Source of the DNA: Vitis vinifera
Lineage: Eukaryota; Streptophyta; Magnoliopsida; Vitales; Vitaceae
Direction: 5' to 3'
NCBI RefSeq assembly: GCF_030704535.1
Contig: NC_081809.1
Coordinates: 1,286,501 to 1,350,500, forward strand
DNA length: 64,000 bases
The position numbers and the translations under genes were made by a program. Positions 45,280-56,199 of the stretch are shown here, piece by piece. The notes beneath the pieces were generated by a model that saw only the letters and a list, made by a program, of their open reading frames with translations, did no database searches and was not told the DNA's origin. Within the stretch, counting starts at the first letter, position 1; the number at the start of each line of letters is the position of its first letter.

Positions 45280-46301
45280 GTTGGAGTCCATGTAATGATT
45301 AATGGTGAAAAAAAAATAGAAAAACGAGAAAGAAGAACATGAAGATATAACGTGATTCGACTAATTGCCTACGTCAACGGGAACATGGAAAGAGGATATT
45401 CACTATGTCAAAATTAAGATTACATAAAATAGTATTTATATTAACCCTTAGAATGAAATTCCAAAAAATAACCCTAAACCATACTGTGGGGCGTTGCCCC
45501 CCACAGCCCCCAACCTATCATTTGCCCCACTTCACTATGCTCTCGTTCCACTCTACTTTGCTCCCGCATTTTGCCCATTCTTTTTCATATGTCTTTTCAC
45601 TCAAATAAACCACATACTGCAACATATACACATAAAAAAAAAGTTGTACTTTGATTTTTTTACTCTTGATTCAAGCTAACGAGGCATGAGATTAATGAAG
45701 CTAAAGAGCTGAAATCTTCCTTAACTGGCTATACCTTCTATGAGTTTCATCTGATTTCTCCGTTGATTTGTTTCCTCTTACGATTCATTTCTCCAAGTTG
45801 GAAAAAGCAATGAAGAAACTTTCTTTATAGTGAAAGGAAAAGGTGCCATGGAAACAAGCTAACTTCTAGTTGAAACGGGCAAAAATGAAGAGACTTTCTT
45901 CTAGGGAAAAGAACTTCCTGAATTTTACCATGACTAAAAATTGTGGATTATGCCCAAGAACTTCAATTGATTTGGTTGCATCAATATATGGTTTATACCA
46001 GTACTGAAGAAGATTCATTAACAGATGAAGCATATATAAAAAAAACATATACATAAACAAGCACACACCATATCCATGGTAGCCATGGTTTTTATTTAAG
46101 ATGATATTTCATAACACAAAAGCGTAATACTCGACAAGCCGAAACCCGTCATACACCAGATAGTAAGCATGGGACAGAGCTGATCACCTTATGCAATTTT
46201 GTGATACCAAACATGGCCTTTTCGGCTACTTACATGTCGGTTCCGCAACATTATTATTACTATCATAGATAAGCTTCATCCTGATCCATCATCTTCTTAT
46301 C

Positions 46302-46598
46302 TTAGCCTCGGCGGCCTGGGTTAGATTTTTCTGGTTGGTTTCCGCTAGGGTTAGTTAATTCCGGGAAAACTCGGTGACTAGCTGAATCTTCAGATCCATT
46401 GGAGGAGTCGCTATCCGCGTTGCTGGCTACTTTATTGTCCATGGTTCCAGCAATGGTTTTAAAATGATCATTAGCGCCAACACCCACCTTCCTATTGAGA
46501 TCCTTATACGTTTCCTCCAAAGTAACCCTTCCTGCATCAGCTTTCAGGGTTACCAAGAAAAACCCTAAGGCAGCGCAGAGGACAAGTAGCGTCTTCAT
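46302..46598 (-). CDS. Small secreted peptide precursor P3
   Basis: A 98-residue precursor. The signal peptide is identical to that of P2. The central block VGVGANDHFKTIAGTMDN is at 38-55 and the C-terminal block SHRVFPELTNPS at 74-85, with the tail GNQPEKSNPGRRG. It keeps DLNR at 33-36, as P1 and P7 keep similar LN residues, so the shorter P2 is derived. The 5'-UTR intron is only about 80 nt (exon 1 ends 46709, exon 2 starts 46625) because 26 nt near the acceptor are missing compared with P2; the TTCTTTCAG acceptor is kept. The TATA box is at about 46780-46773 and AATAAA at 46096-46091. Confidence 0.82.
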   Translation of the reverse strand: MKTLLVLCAALGFFLVTLKADAGRVTLEETYKDLNRKVGVGANDHFKTIAGTMDNKVASNADSDSSNGSEDSASHRVFPELTNPSGNQPEKSNPGRRG

Positions 46599-46833
46599 GA
46601 TCAAGCTGTTAATCAATTACTGAACCTGAAAGAAGTACATGCAAATGATCTAAAACAAGCAAAGGAAAAATGGAATGAAACTAGGGTTTTGTTAGTTGAA
46701 GAGTTTACCAGTCTCCTGATTTGAGAAACTTGCTTTGAAGAGATATACAAGAGAGATTTTCCAAGATTGAGTATTTATAAGGGAGTCTCATAACTATCAT
46801 CTGGATTGTTAGGGTGGGGGGTAGCATAAAAAT

Positions 46834-46925
46834 GTTTGAGCACTAAGTGCAGTAGTGGGTTCGATCTCAATGTAATAAGCACCAAGGAAGATGTTGTGGG
46901 CACCAAAGAAGCAATTGTGATAAAG
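46834..46925 (-). promoter_or_regulatory. Conserved upstream block of P3
   Basis: Same words as P2 in the same spacing (gagcactaagtgcagtagtg … gtgggcaccaaagaagcaat). Confidence 0.65.
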
Positions 46926-48614
46926 ATTGATGATTAAGCTATTATTTACATTTTAGGGTTCACTAATGGATGACGAAGCACGGAAGCTAGAGTTTTCTAG
47001 TACATCTAGCAATCATATTTCTCAAGAGATATATCTTATATATTTTATTTATTTATTTCTATTAATAATAAATTTCAATCTTGTATTTCCTCAACCTTGG
47101 AAATTAAGATTGGCATTTTACCAATCATAAAAAGAAAAAAAGGAAAATATAAGAACTTAAACTTGTTTGAAGGATTAATTTAGGGTTTGTTTGGATTTTT
47201 ATTTTATATTTTTAAAATAACAACACTTTTATATAAGATATAAAAACTCTTAAAACTTTTTTTTTTAAATTAGAAAATAGCGATGATTTTCAATTTTTAC
47301 TATCCTAAATTATAAATTTTTTTAAAGACAAAGTTATATCCATTGGCGAAGCCAGAAACGTGAGGCACGGACAAAATAGAAAAAATTGGTTTTAGAGAGA
47401 AATGTCATAAAAAAAGTAAATTTGACTTAATTGTTAAAGTCTTTTTTTCCCCTTTTAAGTTAATAAAAATTAGTTTTTTAGGAGGGACACTTGCCTCCTT
47501 TGAGCATGTACGTGCTACCTCTGCCATTAGTTATATCATCATGGCTTTAACTTTATTTTTGGTTTTGATTCAACCCTAGAGTCAAAAGCAAAGAGCTATT
47601 TCAAACAAGACGGAATTAAAATTTATGTGCATGCATACAAGAAAGAGGCTTGTTAATTGTAAATAATTGGCTCATTCATACGTGAAAACCATGCATGCAT
47701 ACTTGTCCAAATAAGCAACAAATACCTTACTATCGATGGTCACTTATTAATCCTCACAAAAAGTTCATCATTTTACATATGTGTATTAATCTCTAGCGCT
47801 CATAGCTCATCATAAGCATAATATTACATTATTATTTTTTTTTTTACTTTTTTTTATCCAGACATTTTTCTTTCCATTAAAACATATGTCAAGAGATATA
47901 AAATTGTTTTTTTGACAAATTTAATGAAGTTCAGTTACCGTCACACCTAAGCAACATGTAGAAATAACACAAACATATGTATTTATTTCTTACGAGAGAA
48001 GAAGGCATATGCATGCTAGCCAAGAAGATGGGCTTTTGTAAGTGAAGACATCAAATGATGGCAATCATATTAATTTTTTTTCTTCTTTTCTACGGTGCTT
48101 GTTCCCCACTCATATCCAGGTAGTAGGGAGGACGTATAACTCCTTATAATTTGCAACTTTTATAGACAATTTTTTTACAAGATGTTATATTTTTATATAA
48201 AAATTTTAATTTAAAAAAAAAAAATGTATCCAAACATGTACTTAACAAAATATTTCTATTTTAATAATTATAACTCGAACTTATTACCATTGACTTTGAT
48301 ATTAATAATTGAATCGAGTTTTTGACTGATCTCATTTAAAAATCAATTATTGTTCAATGAAGATAAGTCAGATTAAGTTTATTTTAAGAATTATTATTTG
48401 GGTGACTCATCCCGGAGCTCAAAAACGACATTATTATGTTATAACAATATGTATATATGCATTAATCTCATGTAATGACAGTTTCATAATAAGCATAACG
48501 TTACAATAATTTTTTTTTTATATTTTTTTACCATTGATTAAAACAAACAAAAAGGAAAAAACTTCCCTTATTACTATAATTAAGGTAATGCATCAGTGGC
48601 AATCATATTAATAT

Positions 48615-48935
48615 ATCTAGTAGTCAGTACTGTTACTCCAGGAATTAACTTCAAGCCCACCCGTAATTGCCATCAACATTGAACATCAAGTTTAAAAATA
48701 GAATTCAAATATGACGGCTCACATTTTTCTTTAGGTTTTTTTCCCCTAACTTTTCTAAGGTTAATGTTCCCCACCCGTATGCTGGTGTATGGTACTGTGG
48801 AAGCGTCATGCCTTAATATAATTTGACATTTGTTCCTCATCTTTTTCCATGTAGTACTGTGAGTGTTTCCCACCATTAATGCTTCAATAAGTAATGGCTT
48901 CAATGCCATATTCTCCGATATTTGATATATATATA
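48615..48935. repeat. Module M, copy 5
   Basis: The fullest copy: 'caagcccacccgtaattgcc' on the left, 'gttccccacccgtatgctgg', 'tgtggaagcgtcatgcctta', 'gagtgtttcccaccattaat' and 'ccatattctccgatatttga', followed by (TA)n. Reverse-strand ORFs in copies 4 and 5 look alike only because the DNA is duplicated; copies 1-3 do not keep them. Confidence 0.75.
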
Positions 48936-49530
48936 TATATATACGGTTGGAATCTGTACAACAATTAATGACGAAAAAAAATAGAAATATAAGAAAGAAA
49001 ACATAAAGATTTAGTGTGGTTTTGTTAATTGCTTATGTCTATAGAAACAAGGAAAGAGGATATTCACTGTGTTAAAATTAAGATTACATAAAAAGGTATT
49101 TATACTAACCTTTAAAAATGAAATTCCAAAAATTACCTATGAACCGTACCGCAAGGAGCATTGCCCCTCACACCCCCCAACCTATCATTTGCCCCACTTT
49201 GCTACACTCTCGTTCCACTCTGCTTTGCTCCGACATTTTGCCCATTTTTCTTCATATATCTTTTCGTTCAAATATGAGCCACATAATACAACATATACAC
49301 ATAAAAAAAAGTTGTACTTTGATTTTTTTACTCTTGATTCAAGCTAATGAGCCATGAGATTAGTGAAGCTAAAGAGCTAAAATCTTTCTTAACTGGCTAT
49401 ACCTTCTATGAGTTTTGTGTGACTTCTCCGTTGATTTGTTTCCTCTTATGATTCATTTCTCCAAGTAAGAAAAAGCAATGAAGAAACTTTCTTTCTAGTG
49501 AAAGGAAAAGGTGCCATGGAAACAAGCTAA

Positions 49531-50290
49531 TTGCTAACTTGTGATCCATAGTTAATGAATCATACCAGATGTTGATATATGTAAAAATATATATGAAGCT
49601 GCCTCTGGCTTTCCAATTTCAAATGATTATGCATATGTAGACTAATTAACTAATAATGCCATTAGGTATCTATCGGCGTGCAATTTGAATGGATTGATCC
49701 AACCCAACTTGACACCTAATCTGATGATCGAATAGATTTGGATAATCATTTCAACGTCAAATCCGATTTAATATTTTAATAATATCCTATAATGTATATC
49801 ATATATCATACACTTTTTCATTTTTCTAAAAGGGAATATAAATTTATTTTTACTTTTTTTTAATTACTATCTAGGTATAGATTTGTAAAAAACATTATAG
49901 GTGGATTTTGAATCATTCCATCCGATCAATTCGACTAACTCGAGCTTATGAAAATGAGGTTGAATCATGTTTAAACTGAGTAATACAAGTTTGAGATTAG
50001 GTTAGGTTAGATTTAAATTGATTATTCCTTAATTTATGTTAGATTTAGGTTAACCATCAACTTGACCAACTCACCTAAATTTCAATAATACGTGGTTAGA
50101 TTCTTAGCATGATTATGGTTCTCTGCAAAAAGGGTAGACTGAATTTTAATACAATTATAAGTTGTGGATTATGCCAAGAAAGGTCAATTGATTTTCTTGC
50201 ATAGTTGTTTAATTTCAATCTGCAAAATGGAAATTTTGTAAAACAGCTATGAGAACAAATGTAGTCATCCATCCCTTCATAGAGATTAAC
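49531..50290. other. Spacer downstream of P4
   Basis: No gene seen. From about 50105 to 50215 it shares with the other units the 3'-flank words 'gattatg', 'tgtggattatgcc.aaga' and 'tcaattgatt.t.ttgcat'. Confidence 0.45.
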
Positions 50291-50574
50291 AAGCACACAC
50301 CATATCCATGGTAGCCATGGCTTTTATTGAAGATGGTATGATATATAGTCATAACACAAAACACAGTACATAGTTGACAAGCTAGGCCGAAAGCCATAAC
50401 ATAACAACGATACTACACATAACATAGAGCTTATAGTACTCCATGCAACTCTGTGATACCAAACATGCGCCATTACTTTCTTTTTCTTCTTGGCTACTTT
50501 CATGTTTTTTTCCACATTATAATTATAAACTAATTAAGCTTAATTCATTTACATAAAAAGCTTCGTCCCCCTCT

Positions 50575-50865
50575 TTATGGGCTTCCCTTTGGCTTAACTA
50601 TATCAGGAAATAAACGGTGAGTGGCGCCCCCCTTGCTATCGGAACTCTCGCTATCACTCTCGGCTACTTTATTGTCCATGTCTCCAGCAATAGTTTTAAC
50701 ATCATTGACCCCAACGCCAACCTTGCTATTGGGACTTGCACCGCTTAGGAGCTGTTTGGCCTTTTGCACTTCCTCCAAAGTAAGTCTTCCTCCTTCAGCT
50801 TCTAGAGTTAGCAGGAGCAACCCAAAGGCAACGCAGAGCACTAGTGCAGTCTGCTTCATGATCAT
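50575..50865 (-). CDS. Small secreted peptide precursor P4
   Basis: A 96-residue precursor beginning MIMKQTALVL; the second Met (50859) lines up with the other members, but the first ATG is at 50865 because of a GAT duplication. Signal peptide to about residue 23 (LLLLTLEAEG). Then GRLTLEEVQKAKQLLSG, the central block VGVGVNDVKTIAGDMDN (48-64), an acidic linker, and the C-terminal block THRLFPDIVKPKGSP that ends the protein (82-96), without the longer tail of P2/P3. The QKAKQLLS segment matches P1 (EAKQLLSD), so P4 and P1 share an ancestral propeptide. 5'-UTR intron: exon 1 ends 51010, exon 2 starts 50885. The TATA box is at about 51082-51072 and AATAAA at 50328-50323. Confidence 0.82.
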   Translation of the reverse strand: MIMKQTALVLCVAFGLLLLTLEAEGGRLTLEEVQKAKQLLSGASPNSKVGVGVNDVKTIAGDMDNKVAESDSESSDSKGGATHRLFPDIVKPKGSP

Positions 50866-51139
50866 CAAGCTGTCAATTGCTGAACCTGAAAGAAGCAACT
50901 GCAGTTGTTTCAAAATTTTGCTACTTAAAAATCTTAACAAACAAACAAGCAAACGAAGGAAAAATGAACTGAAACTAAAACTAGGGTTTTGTAAGTTAGA
51001 TGAGTTTACCACCCTCCTGTTTTGAGAAACTTTCTTGAAGAGCTATGAAAGAGAGATGTCCAAGTTTGGCCATATATATAAGTGAGTCTCATAACTATTG
51101 CTTGTGTGTGTTTTGACTACTGGCCTGGGGTATACCATA

Positions 51140-51340
51140 TAAAATGGCACTAAGAGCCGTAGTGGGGAATCTCAATATTGTATTAGCACCATGGGAAGAG
51201 GTTTGGGGCCACCAAAGAAGAAATTGGGACGAAGACTCATAATCAGGGCATTTTCAGTGGGGATGTTCAAATACTTAATCATTAAACTTTGGTCCCGTTA
51301 GTTCTGTTTCTAGGGTTTATTCATGGATGACGCTGCATTA
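51140..51340 (-). promoter_or_regulatory. Conserved upstream block of P4
   Basis: ggcactaagagccgtagtgggg, aatctcaat, tagcaccatgg and ggggccaccaaagaagaaat, then further up 'aatcattaaactttggtccc' and 'ctagggtttattcatggatgacgc' in two pieces, all with counterparts at the other members. Confidence 0.6.
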
Positions 51341-51690
51341 AAGCTAATAATTGCTCACCTGAAATAATTGCACTGCATTACCATGCTTGGTGAGCTGGGC
51401 AGTAGCTATCAAAGTTACAATAAGAAGATATCCACGATATCCAGGGTTATATTATTCCAAGATTAATGAAATAAGCAATTGTTTAATAGATAATTAAGTA
51501 TCTGAAATAATTAAGTATATATATATATGCTACAACGATCTATTCATGACATCGTCGGATTTCTTTTGTCAAGCTTTGATAAAACTATATGTTTGTAGTC
51601 ATTAATTATTATCTTTGCCAAGTTGACATTTTCTATGAACATGGTAAGTTATTAACTTATGGCGCAAATTAAGTACAACAATTTCATGAC

Positions 51691-51975
51691 TAAGGCGGTG
51701 TTTGTTTTTTTACTTAATTCTAAATAAAACCTTAATGCTTAATAATGTTAAATATTAAGTTGTTTGTTTTTATAGTATTTTATTTCTATTAAGTATTAAA
51801 AAGTAAAAAAAACCAATACGTTATTTTTTCTATGTAGAAAAAGCTACATATTTTGACTTTTTCTATTTAGTAAAAAGTTTATAATAAGTCATGAAAAAGT
51901 AGAAAAATAAACAACCTAAATTTTAAAACTAAATTGCTTTCAGCAAAAAGCCAAAAAAACAAACACCACCTAAGT
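51691..51975. mobile_element. MITE with GGTGTTTGTTTTTTT ends
   Basis: Inverted ends: left GCGGTGTTTGTTTTTTTAC, right reversed GTGGTGTTTGTTTTTTTGGC, with CTAAG on both sides as a possible target duplication. About 280 bp, AT-rich and non-coding. Confidence 0.6.
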
Positions 51976-52619
51976 TTAATTAATTACAAATGATAGTACA
52001 TAATAAGTAGCTAATATGTGATCATTAGAAAAAATTCTAGATTAGTTCTCCAAAAAAAAAGACTAACGTCAAATCATTTTCAGACATGTGGATTTTCTAA
52101 GCATGCCACGGTTGGTCCTTGCTACACAATACATCAATAGTAATAACGTCATTATAATATTGATTATAGTTAATATTACTCCAAAATTAAATTTCAAGTT
52201 GATTAAGTAATGATTAACGTTGGCCATGAAGCTGAAATATATTTAGTTCAAATTTGCTCCTCTCAATTTTTTTTATTTATTCCCAAAAGTGATTGTTCCC
52301 ACTAATTTGATTTGGTCTAGCACTATGGAAAAATAATGATTGCCAATACCCTTTTTTTTTGCATTAATTTAGTTCATTATCTTTGACCCGTATCCTCTAA
52401 AATCTTGCCCGGTGTTCCAAGGTATCATTTCAAGAGGAAATTAGTTCTAAGATCTGATCTTCAGCTCTAATCAATATGATGAATATGAAAGTTTAAAAAT
52501 GTAATTGCTGTCGCATGCTTTAATTTCTAATTAAATAAATTAGCCTAATGAGAAGTTGACATTGAACCCATGCACATTTTTTTAGTGGGTCCATAACATA
52601 GATGTTAGTGTCACATACA

Positions 52620-53170
52620 TTCCGTAGATACTTGATAAATCAATTTAACAACTTAATATTATTTAATGACTGAATTTAAGTTATTAAATATATTAAGTAT
52701 GTTGGGTAAAATAACTTAATACCATAATTTAAAAGTAAAAAAATAATTTTAAGTATTAAGTCAAAATAATTAACTCATTTTTAATCTCAAAATTCTTTTA
52801 CCTCATTTATCATATTAAGTGAAAATATATTTTACAAGTATGATTTTACAATCATAACTTAATTTTATAATAAATATTTTTAGAGTTAGTTTATGTTTCC
52901 ATAATATTTTGAATATAAATGTTTAACAAATAACACATCAGTTTACTGCTTTAAATTAATAAAAATATAAATATTAGTTAAAATTAATGAGAGTAAGAGT
53001 AAATAGAGCCATTTGATGATTTAAGATAAAATTTAAGTTAATTTTATTAAAAATCTTAATACTTAAAAGTAAAAAATAAATAATAAGTTTTAAGTTAACA
53101 ACTTAAAAATAATTTAACTTAAAGTCAATTTAAGTCATTAATTAATAAATATTAAATTTTACCAAACATC
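52620..53170. mobile_element. MITE-like element related to that at 33711-34160
   Basis: Shares 'aagtat.ttgggtaaaataacttaata', 'aattttaagtattaag', 'aatttaactt' and the right end 'taaatattaaatttaccaaac' in short blocks with the earlier copy. The ends are eroded. Confidence 0.45.
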
Positions 53171-53450
53171 GAAACTTAATTTTGCATTGTAAACTTTTTC
53201 AAATAAGCAAGGTTTTAAATTTCTCTACTGGGTTATTAGATTATTACTTGCAAGTAAAAATCAGAAAAAAAGATTAAGAAGATGATATGGGACAATATGA
53301 TAAGAGCGACAACATGATATTCATCATCTCGGTATTTGGGTGATATGTGACAACATGATAAGAGTGAGAGAGTGGCTTGTCAAGTTGCTGACATGTGGAT
53401 GATTAATTTCCTAATTTAGATTAGTGGGATGTGTTGAAACAAAATAGTGA

Positions 53451-53650
53451 GAGCACTAGGAAAGGGCCCTCGGAAATAAGTCAAATAACGATATGTGTTG
53501 TCACCAAACAAGCATATTTCAAAGGAGCGCATTTTCATTTCCTTCAATAATTCAACCTATCTTGGTGATCAATGTTTCCATATTGGGGTTCAAAATGAGA
53601 GACGCAGCAATAAAAACCAATATGGTTTCTCACCTGAACTAAATATGTAG
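53451..53650 (-). promoter_or_regulatory. Orphan promoter block of a lost peptide gene
   Basis: Matches the upstream block of the peptide genes (gagcactagg…ggaaataagtc…tgtcaccaaacaagca, 'tttccatattggggttcaaaatgagagacgc' in pieces, 'agcaataaa…tctcacctga'), but no peptide-coding sequence, TATA promoter or 3' UTR lies on its left side. It marks a deleted array member. Confidence 0.5.
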
Positions 53651-54123
53651 ACTGCAGTTCTAATCATTAATTATTACATTTATTGGCCTCCATTGACAAA
53701 ATTGCGTCTGGTTACAATTACTAACCATGATTGATCTTTGCCAAGGTTTTATGCAGTTGTAGGGTTATATCAAGCTTCAAAACCAAGTAATTTTATGGGC
53801 AAAGGACATGAAAAGGTTGGCCAACCATTATTTATACATTTCCATAAAATAAATATTATTAAAATCTTACAAAATTAAGAGTCTGTTTAATAATGATTTT
53901 ATTTTTAAAAAAAATGTTTTTAATATTTCAAATGTTAGAAAAACTAAAAATGTATTTTAGAATAACTATCAAATAAGTTCTAATCATAATAAATTATGTC
54001 AAAACATGAACAAGTAACTAGCATATTGCTAAGTCTGAACTACACCAAAGAACAAAAATCTTTAACAAAGAGATGGACGCTTATTTAAAATTCATAAGAT
54101 AATTGAATAAACTTTGGTGAGTA

Positions 54124-54498
54124 CAGTGTGTAGGACATCAGACGCTACCAACTCTCCTAAAAGCAATTGCTTATAGGAAATGCGCATACCCTACCCTTAT
54201 AGTGCATTCACCCAAGTGCCCACGGCGAACACAAGGGGAGTCACAAGGGGAGTTGATGGACGCGGCCAACCCTCCGATCTGCCAACAATCTTCCCCCCAG
54301 CGACACCCCTGGGGTTCGAACCCGTGACCTCGACTCTGATACCACTTGTAGGACCTCAGGCGCTACCAACTCTCCTAAAAACAATTGCTTGTAGAAAATG
54401 CGCATACCCTACCCTTATAATGCATTCATCCAAGCGTCCATGGCGAACACAAGGGGAGTTGATGGACGCGGCCAACCCTCCGATCTGCCAACACAGTG
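54124..54498 (-). mobile_element. TRIM element, complete, with 5-bp target duplication
   Basis: A 365-bp miniature LTR element (54129-54493) flanked by CAGTG (54124-54128 and 54494-54498). Two direct terminal repeats of 159 bp (54129-54287) and 147 bp (54347-54493) begin and end TG…CA. The internal part is only about 59 bp: on the minus strand a primer-binding site TGGTATCAGAG follows the 54347-side LTR, then a GGGTTCGAACCCC stretch, then a purine tract GGGGGGAAGA. No coding capacity, as usual for TRIMs, which are mobilised by other elements. The LTRs differ at several places and by a 12-bp repeat, so it is not recent. Confidence 0.85.
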
Positions 54499-54499
54499 C

Positions 54500-55240
54500 A
54501 ATCAAACAATTAATTTTAGCACTTGAGGCAATAGTGAAGAATGAGTAAGATTGGTTTTAGTTCATTTTAAAATCTTTAGATATAAGACTCCTAATTAAAG
54601 ACTATGAATAATAAAAAATAATTGAATCAATGTTGAGTAAGTACTTTAGCTTTCAAGAAAAATTGAGCTCTATTGAAATGATCACCAAAACAAAATTTGA
54701 ACAACTTCAACATCACCAAATATCACAAACACAACCTCTAAGTGTAATTTTGTGACTTTGATTTATTATAAAGTTAGAGCAAATTGACCATGTTTTGGTT
54801 AGTTAGGTATGATGAATGGTAAAATTTGAATCAATTTTATTGCATGTACTATACCAAAAATACGAGGGGTTGAGCTATGTTAATAGGGTAGGCCTATTTT
54901 TTGAAGTAAGAATTATGTCTTCAAAACATTACAAACAAAAATTTAAACTTGAGCTTGCAAGAAAAACTGAGCTCATTTGAGACTATCACCAAAGCAAAAT
55001 TTGAACAAATTCAATTACCTAACATTACAAATACAACCCCCAAGTGTGATTTTATAATTTTGATATATATGAAGAACCATGCATTCCACAATTATAATAA
55101 AGTTAAAGCAAATTAATGATGCTCCAACTAGTAAGTTTTATTATTGTGTTATGCAAATGATGACGAGAGTTGAGCTATGATAACATGATAGGCATGTTTG
55201 TTGAAGTAAGAATTGTGTCTTCGTGTAATTATGTCAGAGG
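54500..55240. other. Spacer
   Basis: Contains two loosely similar 300-bp tracts (about 54640-54920 and 54945-55225; shared words 'agaaaaa.tgagct', 'atcaccaaa.caaaatttgaac', 'gttgagctat', 'ttgaagtaagaatt'), an old tandem duplication without coding content. Confidence 0.5.
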
Positions 55241-55244
55241 TCAA

Positions 55245-55535
55245 CTCTTGTATTCAACTCACTTTGTCATATGTCAACTCCACTATTCAACTCATCTCAT
55301 GATTCACGCGGGTGAGCAGGCGCAAATCCGCAATCGTAGTTGATTAGTCAAACCCTTTGATTTGCCTCTTCTTGATGTGATTATTTTAGGCTAATTCCCA
55401 CTCATGTGCTGATAGAACTGTGGTGTCCTGGCTCCAAGTACTTATCCTTGCACTTCGTTTCTCGTCCATAACCATTGTGTGAGTTGATGTTTCCCACTAA
55501 TGTTCCAATAAGAGTTACCGTTTCAATAAAGAGAT
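55245..55535. repeat. Module M, copy 6 (degenerate)
   Basis: 'actcatctcatgattcac', 'aattcccactcatgtgctga', 'gtggtgtcctggctcc', 'ttgcacttcgtttctcgtcc', 'tgatgtttcccactaatgtt' and 'ccaataag' keep the order of the better copies. Confidence 0.55.
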
Positions 55536-55834
55536 TTCAAGGCTCATTTGATGCATTTTATGGTATAGTTCTGATTTATGAACAATTTACAGAACACTTC
55601 ATAATTATAATCTCTGCATTCTTTCTGGCCTTAGGAAGGACAAAAAAAATTGATGTTTTCCATGTATAGGGAGCCGTCATTCTGGATTGTAGAAACTAGA
55701 GATAGGCTCTAGTTCGTAGAGGAAAAGAAATATAATCTTAAATTTTCCCCATTCAAACTGGTATGGCATGATATTGAGTGTTCAAGCTAAAAAAACTGAA
55801 GAGACTTTCTTTTAAGTGAAAAGAAAAGGTTCCT

Positions 55835-56130
55835 TGCCTGCCTTGTTATCCAGAAGAGACTGTCCATCGTCCAGGGCCTTCTTTGCCACTTTAAGGGGGG
55901 AGGGGGTGAAGTGGGATTTACCTAAAACCAAGGAAAAGCGGTCCATCATTAATCTCAGCATTCTTATCATTTGGTAGATCCAACTCTCCATGGCCTATTT
56001 CGTGTTCACTCCCAGCTCTAACAAGCACCTGGAAATGTGTGATAAAGGCCTCTGAGGGAATTGCTGTTTCAGTTGGTCCCCTGGTTGGCATGCGGTGACC
56101 TGCTCCCGCCGTAGGAGCAGCTCCAGCGGT
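55835..56130 (-). pseudogene. Unidentified exon-like gene fragment
   Basis: On the minus strand a GC-richer stretch reads openly for about 55 codons (56090 to 55921): TETAIPSEAFITHFQVLV, then RAGSEHEIGHGELDLP, ending LFLGFR before a GTAAAT donor-like site. A second open stretch follows (about 55899-55838: KVAKKALDDGQSLLDNK). No start codon, no flanking exons and no family that I recognise. It could be a captured host exon or the remains of a gene; base composition differs sharply from the AT-rich spacer. Confidence 0.3.
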
Positions 56131-56199
56131 CTACCAACAGTCGACGAGTTTGGGATTGGGCTTCGTGCCTAGGCCTCAATGTCAAATCAGTTTTTTGAG

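Larger units (their letters stand above)
42010..45865 (-). repeat. Tandem duplication unit A (P2 + M4)
   Basis: From 'aaaaatgaagagactttctt' the sequence matches the unit starting at about 45880 almost base for base: 3' flank, gene, promoter, 2 kb of spacer, module M and a tail. Unit A has a 165-bp MITE that B lacks. The tail (45270-45860) contains 'acgtgattcgactaattgcc', a word typical of some plant LTRs, so it may include an old LTR piece. Confidence 0.8.
45880..49530 (-). repeat. Tandem duplication unit B (P3 + M5)
   Basis: Sister of unit A. Differences seen by eye: no MITE at about 47945, a deletion inside the 5'-UTR intron of P3, a 12-nt insertion in the coding part, and scattered single changes. 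The high match across spacer as well as gene means the duplication is recent compared with the other array members. Confidence 0.8.
51345..53440. other. Spacer with MITEs between P4 and an orphan promoter block
   Basis: Holds two MITE-like elements (51694-51970 and 52620-53170) and a weak relic of module M at about 52175-52345 ('gattgttcccactaattt', 'agcactatgg'). No gene is recognised. Confidence 0.45.

Noticed and set aside
54310-54345. tRNA-like sequence (GGTTCGAACCC near TGATACCAC)
   Set aside because: It is the primer-binding site and interior of the TRIM element; no cloverleaf can be drawn around it.
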